A stretch of DNA of 64,000 nucleotides from Lumbricus rubellus (Eukaryota; Annelida; Clitellata; Crassiclitellata; Lumbricidae): NCBI GenBank assembly GCA_945859605.1, contig OX243824.1, positions 31,755,869 to 31,819,868 on the forward strand, in the 5' to 3' direction. Under the pieces are notes generated by a model. The model did no database searches. It had not been told where the DNA came from and saw only the letters and a list, made by a program, of their open reading frames with translations. Position numbers and translations under genes: made by a program. Positions 54,450-64,000 of the stretch are shown one piece after another; within the stretch, counting starts at the first letter, position 1; every line of letters begins with the position of its first letter.

Positions 54450-55270
54450 TTAGACTATTCAGTACTGATAAAAAAAAGTGTTTTATGATTCCATATATAT
54501 ATTATTATAATTACAGTAAAAAATATCTTTATGTATCGAGTTCAGCAGCTCAGTTCTCCAGTACTGTTGCTGAGTTATTCTAATGAATAAATGCAGACAT
54601 GAATATAATAGTAGCCTATAATAAGCAGACTTTTCAGCACTATATCAGTTTAACCCTATTTCCCAAGATGGTCCTGAATTGCTGACCAGGACGTACTTTC
54701 TTAAATCATATTTAATGGTACACAAACCAACCATGAACTAATAAACTACCGGTACCAAATTCAGGTAGCCATGTGTAGTAATGATGTTGTTTTAGGTTTT
54801 AGGCTACTATAATAATTATTATGTGTTCAAATAATAGGACCAAACATTTTGAAATTTTACAGTTTAAAATTTGAAGGATACCACTAGTGAGAAGCCATTC
54901 AGGTGTACAAAAGTAATACTTGTGCAAATATTAGCAGTAAGTTATTCTCATTTTATCAAGATTGTGTCATATAGGCTATTATTATAGTAAATAATAACAT
55001 TATAACATGTATAATAATTAATAGTATTACAGTATATTATAACAGTTCATGTAATACGATGACGTAAACAGCAACTACATGTAAGCTAAGCGTTATTTGG
55101 CTTGCATCAGACAGCTTGTTTGAATATGCGATGTCTTTATCTCTAGACTTGTTTTCTTGTATTTTATGCCAATAGAGTTGTCAATAGAAATTTAAAGTTA
55201 GATTCACGGCAAAAATGTCTTATAATCTTGTTTGTTACAATTAGTTTAATTAAAATATATTAGCTACTTA
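54450..55270. other. No gene recognised
   Basis: AT-rich intergenic DNA. Confidence 0.4.
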
Positions 55271-55279
55271 CATTTCTTA

Positions 55280-55390
55280 TGCGATTGTGTGTAAAAAAGT
55301 AACTGCACAAAACCTGATTTTCAACTGCACAAAATCGTTTTCCAACTACACACTTTGTGTCCAGCTGCACGTTAAAATAACCCCTGGGCA
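55280..55390 (+). repeat. Dispersed repeat ending CTGCACGTTAAAA
   Basis: AACTGCACAAAA-type motifs recur three times, then AGCTGCACGTTAAAATAACC. Related to 43580, 47190 and 48190; an inverse piece (GGGGTTATTTTAA) is at 53165. Confidence 0.55.
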
Positions 55391-55629
55391 ACTGGATGAT
55401 TCGAAGAAGAATGAACGTTCTTACCGAGCACGTGCAACCGAAAAAGCGCCTGCAATAATTCGTAGGCTACTATTAGTGTGCACAAACTTAACTTCTTTAG
55501 TTATTCCCAGATCGATTGATCGTTCAACATTCAACAATAACATAATCGGTGACGATTGATCTTCATTGATTCATCGATTCAAGTGACGTCATTGCTTTAT
55601 GGCATTTCAACATTATGGGACAGCACCGC

Positions 55630-55824
55630 TCCTAAGATTCCGTGCAATCACAGTTTCAATCGCAGTTTCAATCCCAGTTGCAATTCCAGAACTTTGCAAT
55701 CCACTGGTCTATTAGCCTATAGCGATCTTTAAATAAGAAAAAACCTAGACTGCGTCTTGTGAAACTAATTAAATGACAATTGAACATATTAACATAAGTG
55801 TTTCTTTATGTCTAGACAGTAGCG
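55630..55824 (+). promoter_or_regulatory. Upstream block of FkbM copy D
   Basis: A diverged version of the A-C block: GATTCCGTGCAATC, CCACTGGTCTAT and the splice acceptor TGTCTAG ending at 55815, nine bases before ATG. The hairpin is replaced by direct CAGTTTCAATC repeats. Confidence 0.55.
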
Positions 55825-56835
55825 ATGTCTTCGGTTAAAGTGAAGTCGTTGATCGTCTGTGGAATCCTCCTTATCCTCATGATTGCCGTTCTGCAGTATA
55901 CCCATAACATACAACTCGTTCACTTGGCTCCCTTAAGCAATCTTCTCAATTGCAATCCTTCTGAGGAAGCATTCAACATCAACAGAAAGAAGTTGTCGAA
56001 CATACAAGCACTTGAACCAGCAAAGTTTGACAACCAATCCGACGTCAACTGTATCAAAGCGAAAATCGGAAATCTCAGCTTCCCGATGTGCGTCTACGAT
56101 CCAAAAAACGACGTTTACGTCTCAAAAGTGATATCTGCTGGTAAATACTTTGAACCAGAACTAGTTCAGAAGTTGCTCATCTTCTTACGCAAACATCCGG
56201 ATGTGACATTTGTGGATCTTGGGGCAAACCTTGGAACATATTCGCTGCCGATTGCACATTCCGGTATTCATGTTGTCTCAGTTGAACCTAACGAGGACAC
56301 TGTGTGACGATTGGCAAAGTCCGTTCATCTCGGACGAATAGAAAAGAATATCGATATCTTTCACTATGCTCTTTCCAATAAAGAATCCACAACCTTTCTG
56401 AAGTTTGATGCGACGAATCGTGGCGATACATTCATGGTAGGAAACGGATCCTGTCCAGGATGCCTATCGGCTAAAGTGACTGTTCTCAACAAACTTATAC
56501 CATTCATAAGACACAAGAAAGCGTTCATGAAAATTGATACGCAAGAAGCAGAGATCATGATTTTCCAGAGGAAAAGTGCTGCACAATTTTTTCACGAAAT
56601 TAATGTTGTGATGATCCAGATGGAATGGGTTCTGTATCCTCAACGTTACGGAAAGACGGAGGATAGAAGGCGAAACGTTGATCGCTTTCTTGAATTTTTC
56701 TATCAAAGAGGTTACGAAGTCTATGATCCAAGAACAGAAAAGAAATTATTAAGCACCGATTGGACAAAATGGACCTACGACGTTCTATTCAAAAAGGAAG
56801 ATTTAACAAAGGACCAGCTCTTTGCGATATCTTAA
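55825..56835 (+). pseudogene. FkbM-type methyltransferase, copy D, one in-frame stop
   Basis: 336 codons with the family layout: signal anchor, VTFVDLGANLG, VEPN, KIDTQEAE. A single TGA at 56305-56307 stands where A, C and E have CGA (Arg), a C-to-T change at a CpG. All other codons are open to the natural stop, so inactivation is recent, or the stop is an allele or error. It could still make a 160-residue protein truncated within the SAM domain. Confidence 0.88.
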
Positions 56836-57229
56836 AAATAAAATTATGCCTACTTAGCCTACGCGTCAATATTCAACGAGCTGGGATCTAGAAGACTTAG
56901 CCTATTTGCGTAAAAGTATGACAATACCTAGGCCTAGGTAGCCAGTGACGTGAATTATAAAGATGGGCCTACTTAAGCTTATTCAAAGAAAAGTCTAGTT
57001 TGCTAAATTATTGTCTGCAGTCAAACTAAACTGCTCAAAGTTCAAAACCATTACTTAGCCACGGGTGACAACTGATTTTTCAGCTCATCCGGTCATTTAG
57101 CCTAGTGCAATGTCAAGTTACACAACTTACACTGACTGTGAACAGCCTATTATCTTGACATTACACCGATGCAGCAGAATTGAGCTGCTGAAAAATATTA
57201 TTGCGGACCTATTATAGGTAGCCTATTAT
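56836..57229. other. No gene; 3' flank not shared with other copies
   Basis: Unlike A-C, the region after copy D is unrelated beyond the stop codon. Confidence 0.45.
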
Positions 57230-57425
57230 ATTAAGTTCTTCTTCACGTTCTCTGCCGTCAGGCAGGTTCGTATGTCTATTGTCCAACGACGCCATTTTCT
57301 CTATTCTGTGCTTCTCTTTTCAGTCCACTGTATCCCTCTTCTGACAGCATCCAGTCCAGCAGCATTGTTCTTGGTCTACCTCGCATCCTTTTCCCCTCCA
57401 TTCTTCCATCAATGATGTCTCTTAG
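57230..57425 (-). pseudogene. LINE ORF2 C-terminal fragment
   Basis: On the minus strand it reads DIIDGRMEGKR, then RGRPRTMLLDWML, then a broken tail, the typical end of animal endonuclease/RT-type LINE proteins. Stops and a frameshift interrupt it. Confidence 0.65.
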
Positions 57426-57444
57426 TAGGGTGTCGCTCCTAGAT

Positions 57445-57655
<211 letters not shown>

Positions 57656-57748
57656 AGCTTACTACTACTATTTGCTTTCGAATGTCATATAGGGCCTATA
57701 TATATAGGGCATATATATATGTATAATTTTGTATATATATATATTATA

Positions 57749-57821
57749 CTAGCTGAACCCGGCCACGCGTTGCTGTGGCTGAAAAGAGGCTCCCCCTCCC
57801 CCTCCCCCTCCCCCTCCCCCT

Positions 57822-57881
<60 letters not shown>

Positions 57882-58391
57882 CCCTCCCCCTCCCCCTCCC
57901 CCTCCCCCTCCCCCTCCCCCTCCCTCCGCTCCTTTCCTCCGTCACGCCGTGAAGGCCGCTTTGGGGAAAGGCCTCCCCTGCCCTTCCTCTCGACCTCCAC
58001 CTCCCCTCCCCCTCCGCTCCCTCCCCACCGTCTTCGTCCCGCTCTCTCCGCTCCTTTCCGCCGTCACGCCGTCAAGGCCGTTTTGGGGAAGGCCGCGAAT
58101 CGGTTATGACGTCAGAGGACGCGACATCATTCATGTTCATTCATATTTCGTCTGCTGTGTTTAGAGACAGCGTTTAGCCGTGAGGGACGTGTTCAACTTG
58201 CAAATGGCGGACGAACGGATTGCAAAGTTCCCTTTTTGTGGAAAAGGTTGGGTTTTTTCGGGAAAAAAGCATAAGTTATCACTGTTCTATCGGAATGGAA
58301 GGTGTTGTAAAAGTTTCATAAGAATCGGTGTGTCACTTTCGGCGTGATCATGTTCCGAACTATTGGAAAGTTTCACTTTTATTTATATAGA
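57749..58391 (-). mobile_element. Helitron on minus strand, 643 bp
   Basis: Read on the minus strand it starts TCTATATAAATAAAAGTG (58391) and ends with a GCCAC/GTGGC hairpin and CTAG (57749-57752). Outer bases are A (57748) and T (58392). It holds the CCCCCT run at 57790-57925. Same family as 349-7079 and 9750-12420. Confidence 0.88.
57788..57925. repeat. Poly-C / (CCCCCT)n tract
   Basis: About 135 bp of almost pure C and T with runs of up to about 20 C. The minus strand is strongly G-quadruplex-prone. Confidence 0.95.
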
Positions 58392-59220
58392 TTTATATAT
58401 ATGCTACTGAACAACAGTGGAACATCTGGCCAGTTTCCACACAACCTTCGAGACTGTGTTCACTGTGCAAACCGTGCATGTTATCGGCCACGTTGGTCAA
58501 CTGATAACGGGTTGCCGTTACTTTGCCTACTCTCCTGTTACCGGTAATAATTAAACGATGATTTACCAATCATGTTTCACCTCTGCGTCATATTGACGCA
58601 CGTTTACATCTAGAAAATTAATGCCGAATCTAAGCAACAGATTTTCGATGATGTTAGAGTTTCTGATGTTTGGTTTGCGCACCGAATTTAATCGTCCATT
58701 CTGCCAAGGATTTTAGACGCTGAAAGACATTATTTTTTTTGGCAAGTCGCCGCCTCGGCCAAGTGACAGCATCAGGCCCTTCATTCTGACACACGGTGGA
58801 GTCTGAGCCAAATGGAACGTATATAGCCTAGGGTCTACTGTAACCACATCCTGGTGGAGGACGGAAGACGCGGACGGCGGGCCACTGGAGTTATCGTTAC
58901 CGTGAGTCACTTCATTCACTGCTGCATGCGGCGCACCATATTCCACCGATCTGTGCAAGATCTCTTTCCGCCTATTCCTATAGCCAACAATAACGATAAA
59001 ACAGACGCGCGTCACCTTTAACCAGTAGGCCTAAGGGACTAGTCACTATAATCCTACTCGTCGGCAGCGTCAACGTGTTGCGAACGCTGTCATCTGTCGT
59101 CGCTCTACCTTATCGACACAACTTGATTCCATATTAATGATAGACCTACTCTGAACATTATTAATATGTCCACATCATCTAACTGTCAGCTCTTAATTAA
59201 CGAAATCTGTTGGTTGACTC
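58392..59220. other. No gene recognised
   Basis: A 100-codon minus-strand frame (58713-59015) has no known motif. Confidence 0.35.
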
Positions 59221-59224
59221 CAGT

Positions 59225-59228
59225 GTGT

Positions 59229-59270
<42 letters not shown>

Positions 59271-59282
59271 CGCGCGCGTGAG

Positions 59283-59350
<68 letters not shown>

Positions 59351-59460
59351 ACACACACAGACACAGACACAGACAGACACAGAGACAGACAGACACAGAC
59401 AGAGACAGAGCGGGGAAGAACCCGCCAATAGTTATTCTTCCTGCGTGCAGAGAGAGAGAG
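59225..59460. repeat. (GT)n, (GA)n and (CACA/GACA)n block
   Basis: (GT)n 59225-59277 with a GCGC end, then (GA)n 59290-59345, then ACAC and ACAG runs. Confidence 0.97.
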
Positions 59461-59797
59461 AGATGACATGTTAGTAACATGATAGACCATGGCACAGAGC
59501 GCTCTAGACCTACAGTAGGCTAAATATCTAGGAGTGGAGCACTATAGGCTATCCCTAGTGTAAATTCTCAGAATGAAATTAAAGTAAACCTAGGACTCCA
59601 CGGCACCTGATGTTCAGTAGGCCTACAACCTCGGTTGTCAAGCACTGATCGTCACCGACTTTCATTAGCAACCTATAATGCGTCTCATAGGCCTACAGTC
59701 ATGTAGGCTACATTAAGTTAAAGTGAAATCTGAATGCTATAATTACAATCATATTATAACATTAGTGTTTGCTTATAATATTATTTAGAATGTAGCG

Positions 59798-60847
59798 ATG
59801 TCTCTATGGAAGATGAAGTCGATGATCAAATGTGGAATTCTCCTTATCTGCATGATAGTCGTTCTACAAATCATTCACTTGACTGCGTTAAGCAACAGCC
59901 TCAGCTGCAAACCTTCGGAGGAAGAAGCATTCAACATCAATAGAAAGAAACTGTCGGACTTAGAAGTACTTGAACCAGCGCAGTTTAATAATCAGTCCGA
60001 CTTCAGTTGCATCAAAGCCACAATCGGAGACCTCAGCTTTCCGATGTGCATCTACAATCCTAGAGAGGATGTTTTCATTTCAAAGCTCGTAACTGATGGT
60101 CAATACTTTGAATCAAAACTAGTTCAGAAATTGCTCGTTTTCTTTCGCGCCAATCTCGATGTGTCGTTTGTGGATATCGGTGCTCACCTTGGAACATATT
60201 CGCTGCCAATTGCACATTTCGGTATTCATGTTGTCGCTGTTGAACTGCCAATTGCACATTTCGGTATTCATGTTGTCGCTGTTGAACCTAACAAGGACAC
60301 TGTGCGACGATTGGCAAAGTCCGTTCATCTTGGACGAATAGAAAAGAATATCGATATCTTGAACTATGCTCTATCCAATGAGGAATCAACCACGTTTCTG
60401 AAGTTCGATCTGATGAACCGTGGTGATACATTCATGGTAGGTGACGGACCTTGTGCTAGATGTCTGTCGGTAAATGTGACTGTTCTCAACAAACTGATAC
60501 CATTCATAAGACACAGGAAAGCGTTCATCAAAATCGATGCACAGGGAGCTGAAATCATGATTTTTCAGAGGAAATGTGCTGCAAAGTTCTTCGACGAGAT
60601 CGACGTTCTGATGATCCAGATGGAATGGGATTTCTATGCCAAGCGCTATGGAGAAACTGAGGATCAAAGGCGAAGAGTTGATCGCTTTCTTGAATTCTTC
60701 TATCAAAGAGGTTACGCTGTCTATGATCCAATAGGAGAAACGAAACTAAACGCCAATTGGACAGCATGGACCTACGACATTATATTCAAAAAAGAAGATT
60801 TACCGAAGGACCCGGCCTGGACCAGCTCCTTGTTAAAGACCCTATAA
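59798..60847 (+). CDS. FkbM-type methyltransferase, copy E
   Basis: 349 residues, intact frame. The signal anchor near residues 8-26 and VSFVDIGAHLG keep the family layout, with His for the usual Asn. A perfect 42-bp tandem duplication (60203-60244 and 60245-60286) repeats 14 residues, LPIAHFGIHVVAVE, between the two SAM-binding strands, which may damage the fold. The second motif is KIDAQGAE, the canonical Gly form. Eleven extra bases near the end (containing a repeated GGACC) shift the frame and give a new C-terminus. The splice acceptor motif before ATG is degenerate. Most diverged of the five copies. Confidence 0.85.
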   Translation: MSLWKMKSMIKCGILLICMIVVLQIIHLTALSNSLSCKPSEEEAFNINRKKLSDLEVLEPAQFNNQSDFSCIKATIGDLSFPMCIYNPREDVFISKLVTDGQYFESKLVQKLLVFFRANLDVSFVDIGAHLGTYSLPIAHFGIHVVAVELPIAHFGIHVVAVEPNKDTVRRLAKSVHLGRIEKNIDILNYALSNEESTTFLKFDLMNRGDTFMVGDGPCARCLSVNVTVLNKLIPFIRHRKAFIKIDAQGAEIMIFQRKCAAKFFDEIDVLMIQMEWDFYAKRYGETEDQRRRVDRFLEFFYQRGYAVYDPIGETKLNANWTAWTYDIIFKKEDLPKDPAWTSSLLKTL

Positions 60848-62002
60848 ATTAAATATTTAATATAAGTTATACATAGCCTAGTATGAAACTCTGTTTTAGG
60901 TATGATCGAAATTGAAAAGCATGTAGATTATATCAACAATCAACATGAAATAAGAAATTTTTCAATGTTCCTGCCAGTCAAATAGCCATGTCAGTGGTAC
61001 TTGAAGTTATCACACGCTGCTCCTGTTCTTGTACGAATGCCTCCTACAAAACCATTTTCTTGCACACTTCACAGAACTGCTATAGACCCACTTTGTTACA
61101 TTCTCCTTGATAGTTTATAGAACTTCCCATACCCAACCTGTATACAGAATGATGGCACACTTTCGAACTTTGCTACCAGCATCTGCAGTGTACTGAAACA
61201 GACTTCCAACTGGTCTGATTAGCATGAACTGCATTGCTCTGGTAGCCTCTACAAAGACTTTTTAATCACTGTCATCTTTACTTATAATTAGCACTTCTCA
61301 ATTCATCCTCAATATAGGCCTATGTTTCAGTTAATATAAGTTCTTTAGCTGCTGACAAACGTTTACACAGAAATATCGGTTTGCATTGTGATAAAATATC
61401 ACCCATTTTGACACATTTTTCATTTATACGATCACTTCCATTTATCAAAAGACAAATAATTAGAAAGCGTGAAAAATGGTTATGTGGAATAGTATATTTT
61501 GTTTCTCATCCAAAATAAATTATGGATATGATATATAGTCAATAAACTAGGGGTCGGTGTCCAACCAACACTCCCCACCCCGGTACCCTTGCTACTTCGT
61601 ACATAAACGCTGAATGGGGTTATAAAATATATATATTCGTTTAATGTGAGAAAAACACAGGTTGACAAAATCGCAACTCAGTTAGACCCTACATGGAAGG
61701 GAAAAGTTGGATATCATCACACTTTTATCTCAAAATTTGTTCAAATGAACCCCCTACAGCTACCCAATATGTCAAATTTATTCAATACGAAACAAGTTTG
61801 TTATACAAAGAATGCACCATAGGCAGAAAAGCATTCACAGTGCCATTATTTGTAAGAGAAATAGATTCGAGTGAACAATGCATCTAAAGACCAATGATCC
61901 TGAGCTGTGGTCTGTGAGTGAAGCAGACCATGAATTCATGCAAGTTACTTTGTGCATAGTATTTGGACCTGTTTCCTAAATACAATGTATGTATGTGCAC
62001 TT
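60848..62002. other. No gene recognised
   Basis: Low-complexity AT-rich DNA with a 64-codon frame at 61693-61887 of unknown kind. Confidence 0.35.
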
Positions 62003-62107
62003 GTTATAGTGCCCCTTCAAGAATCCTACTCATAAGCGCTCCCGACTACAGCGTGGAAACTGAATCAGAGTTTCACGCCGAAGCGCTGAGCATACAGCTC
62101 AGACTTC
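62003..62107 (-). mobile_element. SINE 3'-half fragment, inverted
   Basis: ATAGTGCCCCTTCAAG, then GTAGTCGGGAGC-like and GAGTTTCACGCCGAAGCGCT segments match the reverse of the SINE body at 46400-46490. Confidence 0.65.
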
Positions 62108-62900
62108 CTTCTAGGTTATCGAGCAGCCTGTTGATTTGTTGCAAATTTCATTAAATTCTGAACATGGCTGCTAAAGAATTTTGCATTCAAAGGTCGACAT
62201 AACTTTAAGTTTATTTTTCTCAGAATTGTAATTTGAACAGCTGAACTATATTTTTACTCATAACTTTGGGCAGGAACAAGAGAAAACAAAAAAACCTTGT
62301 GTCAAATTCACGAACAGACTGGTCTTTAAAACTACAGAGGTATGACACTCACATTTTTAAAAATATGACTTAAGTCTGGTTTTGGTTTGTACTGAAGTCA
62401 GATTGGTCACATCTGCCTGGACCACAAGCTCTGTGAAATTGCGTTGAAGCCATAGTTCCATACAAAACGTTACATCTTTCATTGCTTAAATTTTCATAAA
62501 CACAAATTAATTTTAAAAAGTACAAAAGGATTAAAATGATTCGATCAGGGAAAGCCTCAAAATACAAATACATCCAAATCATGCAGTCACTTGTACTGAA
62601 GCCATAATTTCTCATTTATAAGCTTCCTTCATTCAACAGAATAATTAATTTTTCTGCTTTTGCAAACGTGGTAGTCTCTTACTAACTAACTGTTTTTTTT
62701 CTTAAATAAGGACTTTCTGTTTCGAAACATGTATATATTTTCAAAACTACCTTATAATGTATGGTGAGAAAATTAATTAATAATTATCTTATATGATGTA
62801 TGGTGGTTTGGATATCATTGTGACATAATTTCATTACTTGCAAGGCTACATTTGAAAACAGACAAACTCCATTGATTACTTTAATTTCATCATTTCACCT
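62108..62900. other. No gene recognised
   Basis: An 81-codon minus-strand frame (62370-62615) is unrecognised. Confidence 0.35.
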
Positions 62901-62901
62901 A

Positions 62902-63337
62902 AGGCCTAAAAAAAATGTTGTGTTTCCGGTAACAGAGCTAAAAAAAATTGGGTAGGTAGGTCGGAAATATTTTTATTTTGTAAAATATTTTTATGCAGTG
63001 ACTATCCGAAAAAGTATACCCCACTAATCTTTTTTGCACGCTGAAACAAAGTACGTGTTCTAAGCAAGTATAAACTGCCTATTTCCCGACTGTCTGCACC
63101 TAAAACTGCTCTAGAAACAGTCCTATTAATTTCATTTTGTTGACGTCTCTTATGTTATGTCAATACAAATGTTAAAAAAATATTTTTTGAAAAAAAATTT
63201 AAATTTTTTTTGATTTTTTTTTGGGGGGGGAAATTTTTTTTTTTTAAATAAAAATTTTGTACAAAAATATTTGGGTCGCGGCCGTAAAAATGGGTCGGTC
63301 GGGTTACCGGAAACACAACAATTTTTTTTTTACGCCT
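62902..63337. mobile_element. MITE with ~33-bp terminal repeats
   Basis: TAGGCCTAAAAAAAATG then TTGTGTTTCCGGTAAC at the left, and GTTACCGGAAACACAAC then a T-run and ACGCCTAA at the right, are inverse with small length differences. The middle is extremely A/T-rich with a G-run. No target duplication was identified. Confidence 0.65.
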
Positions 63338-63374
63338 AACCATCTTTACGAAGACCGACTCTTCAACTTTGTCG

Positions 63375-64000
63375 TCATGTCAATAATTCTTTGTCATTCT
63401 GAAAGAAAAGCTCATCAACTAAAGGTTTTTCCTCGTATTCCTCCTCTTCACCATTTCCCGTATCCTCATCGTGGTTCGGGAAGTGGTGAACAGCGTTGTC
63501 CTTCGTTCCATATGTTTCAAGGTCTTGTCCACCGCATCCGTACGGTCGCTCGTCATAGGAGCAATCAACCGTGTCGTCGATAGAAACGGGATTTCCGTGG
63601 TCGTCCAACCGCATCCGAATTGTCGCACGATTGGGCAAACAATCGAACTGGTAATACGGTTCATCGCATTCCGGTTGGTCCATGACATCGTGAGTGAGCA
63701 AGTGACGCCTCAGTCGACCGAGATGGCGGAAAGATTTCGCGCACGACAGACATTTGTACGGTTTGTCGGGATTATGCGTCCGGTGGTGCTTGGTGAGGTG
63801 AGCAAGTTGGTTGAAGGACTTCTCGCAGTACGAACAGTCGTACGGTCCTTCTCCGGAGTCCATTTCAATGCCGCTGCTATCGATGAAGTCCTTTCCGCAC
63901 GCGTCCGGAGGTCCGTGATCCCCTGCGTGCGTTCTGATGTGACACTGAAGCGTGAATAGCTGGCTGAATGTCTTCTCGCAGAGCAAGCATTTGTACGGTT
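63375..64000 (-). CDS. C2H2 zinc-finger protein, C-terminal part
   Basis: The frame is open through the window edge, so the N-terminus is missing. Three good fingers are seen: PYKCLLCEKTF...H-X3-H at the edge, YDCSYCEKSF...HHRTH and YKCLSCAKSF...HLLTH, all CX2CX12HX3H. Between the first and second is a decayed finger that keeps only one Cys. Linkers are of the H-N-P-D-K-PY type rather than TGEKP. After the last finger comes an acidic tail (including GEEEEYEEKP) to the stop at 63375. It probably binds DNA in the nucleus; the subfamily cannot be told from this part. Confidence 0.85.
   Translation of the reverse strand, partial: PYKCLLCEKTFSQLFTLQCHIRTHAGDHGPPDACGKDFIDSSGIEMDSGEGPYDCSYCEKSFNQLAHLTKHHRTHNPDKPYKCLSCAKSFRHLGRLRRHLLTHDVMDQPECDEPYYQFDCLPNRATIRMRLDDHGNPVSIDDTVDCSYDERPYGCGGQDLETYGTKDNAVHHFPNHDEDTGNGEEEEYEEKPLVDELFFQNDKELLT

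Noticed and set aside
56305..56307. TGA as a selenocysteine codon in FkbM copy D
   Set aside because: The sister genes have Arg (CGA) here, not Cys, and the change is a simple CpG transition.
59166..59495. Several frames of about 80-100 codons on both strands
   Set aside because: They are products of the GT/GA/CA dinucleotide block.

Overview
This is animal nuclear DNA, not prokaryotic. Evidence is the Ty3/gypsy-type LTR retrotransposons, Helitrons, hAT, piggyBac and mariner traces, tRNA-derived SINEs, a C2H2 zinc-finger gene, poly(A) signals and a likely 3' splice site ahead of the gene starts. The LTR elements have an integrase-before-RNase H order typical of the Gmr1-like group, best known from deuterostomes. 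Foldback elements with 15-bp tandem repeats in their arms resemble the TU elements described from sea urchin. I infer a marine invertebrate deuterostome, most likely an echinoderm; the species is not determined.

Layout. 0.3-8.3 kb is a three-level nest: a Helitron (309-8294) split by an opposite Helitron (349-7079), itself split by a 6.3-kb Gmr1-like element (701-6966) with a 5-bp target duplication. 9.6-12.4 kb is a hAT-like MITE and a third Helitron. 13.3-16.3 kb holds a mariner remnant broken by a foldback MITE, then the first FkbM-type methyltransferase gene (minus strand). 17.2-24.3 kb holds a hAT element, a TU-like foldback, a ~4-kb inverted-repeat transposon with decayed reading frames and an inserted hAT element, and a TIR element. 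24.3-29.9 kb is a second Gmr1-like element lying between the two arms of a foldback. 30.5-33.4 kb is a third, older Gmr1-like element on the minus strand. 33.8-37.5 kb holds a SINE, MITE pieces, long microsatellites and mariner fragments. 37.9-42.0 kb holds two tandem FkbM copies (one frameshifted) separated by a hAT element. 42.6-54.4 kb is almost all mobile or repeat DNA: a self-nested hAT MITE, a piggyBac-like element, a SINE broken by a MITE, a 60-bp satellite and an 86-bp satellite. 55.8-60.8 kb holds two more FkbM copies (one with a stop codon), with a Helitron and extreme microsatellites between them. The window ends inside a C2H2 zinc-finger gene on the minus strand.

How it fits together. 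The host content is one dispersed tandem family of five single-exon FkbM-like, type II membrane methyltransferase genes, three intact and two broken. They share upstream DNA, a likely 5'-UTR splice acceptor and downstream poly(A) regions, so they spread by segmental duplication. Everything else is a layered record of transposition whose order can be read from target duplications. The most notable signals are: the Gmr1-like elements, all lacking the reverse transcriptase palm while one has apparently identical LTRs; the foldback enclosing a retroelement; the FkbM array with a recurrent Gly-to-Glu change in its second motif; and a conserved hairpin in the FkbM upstream region.
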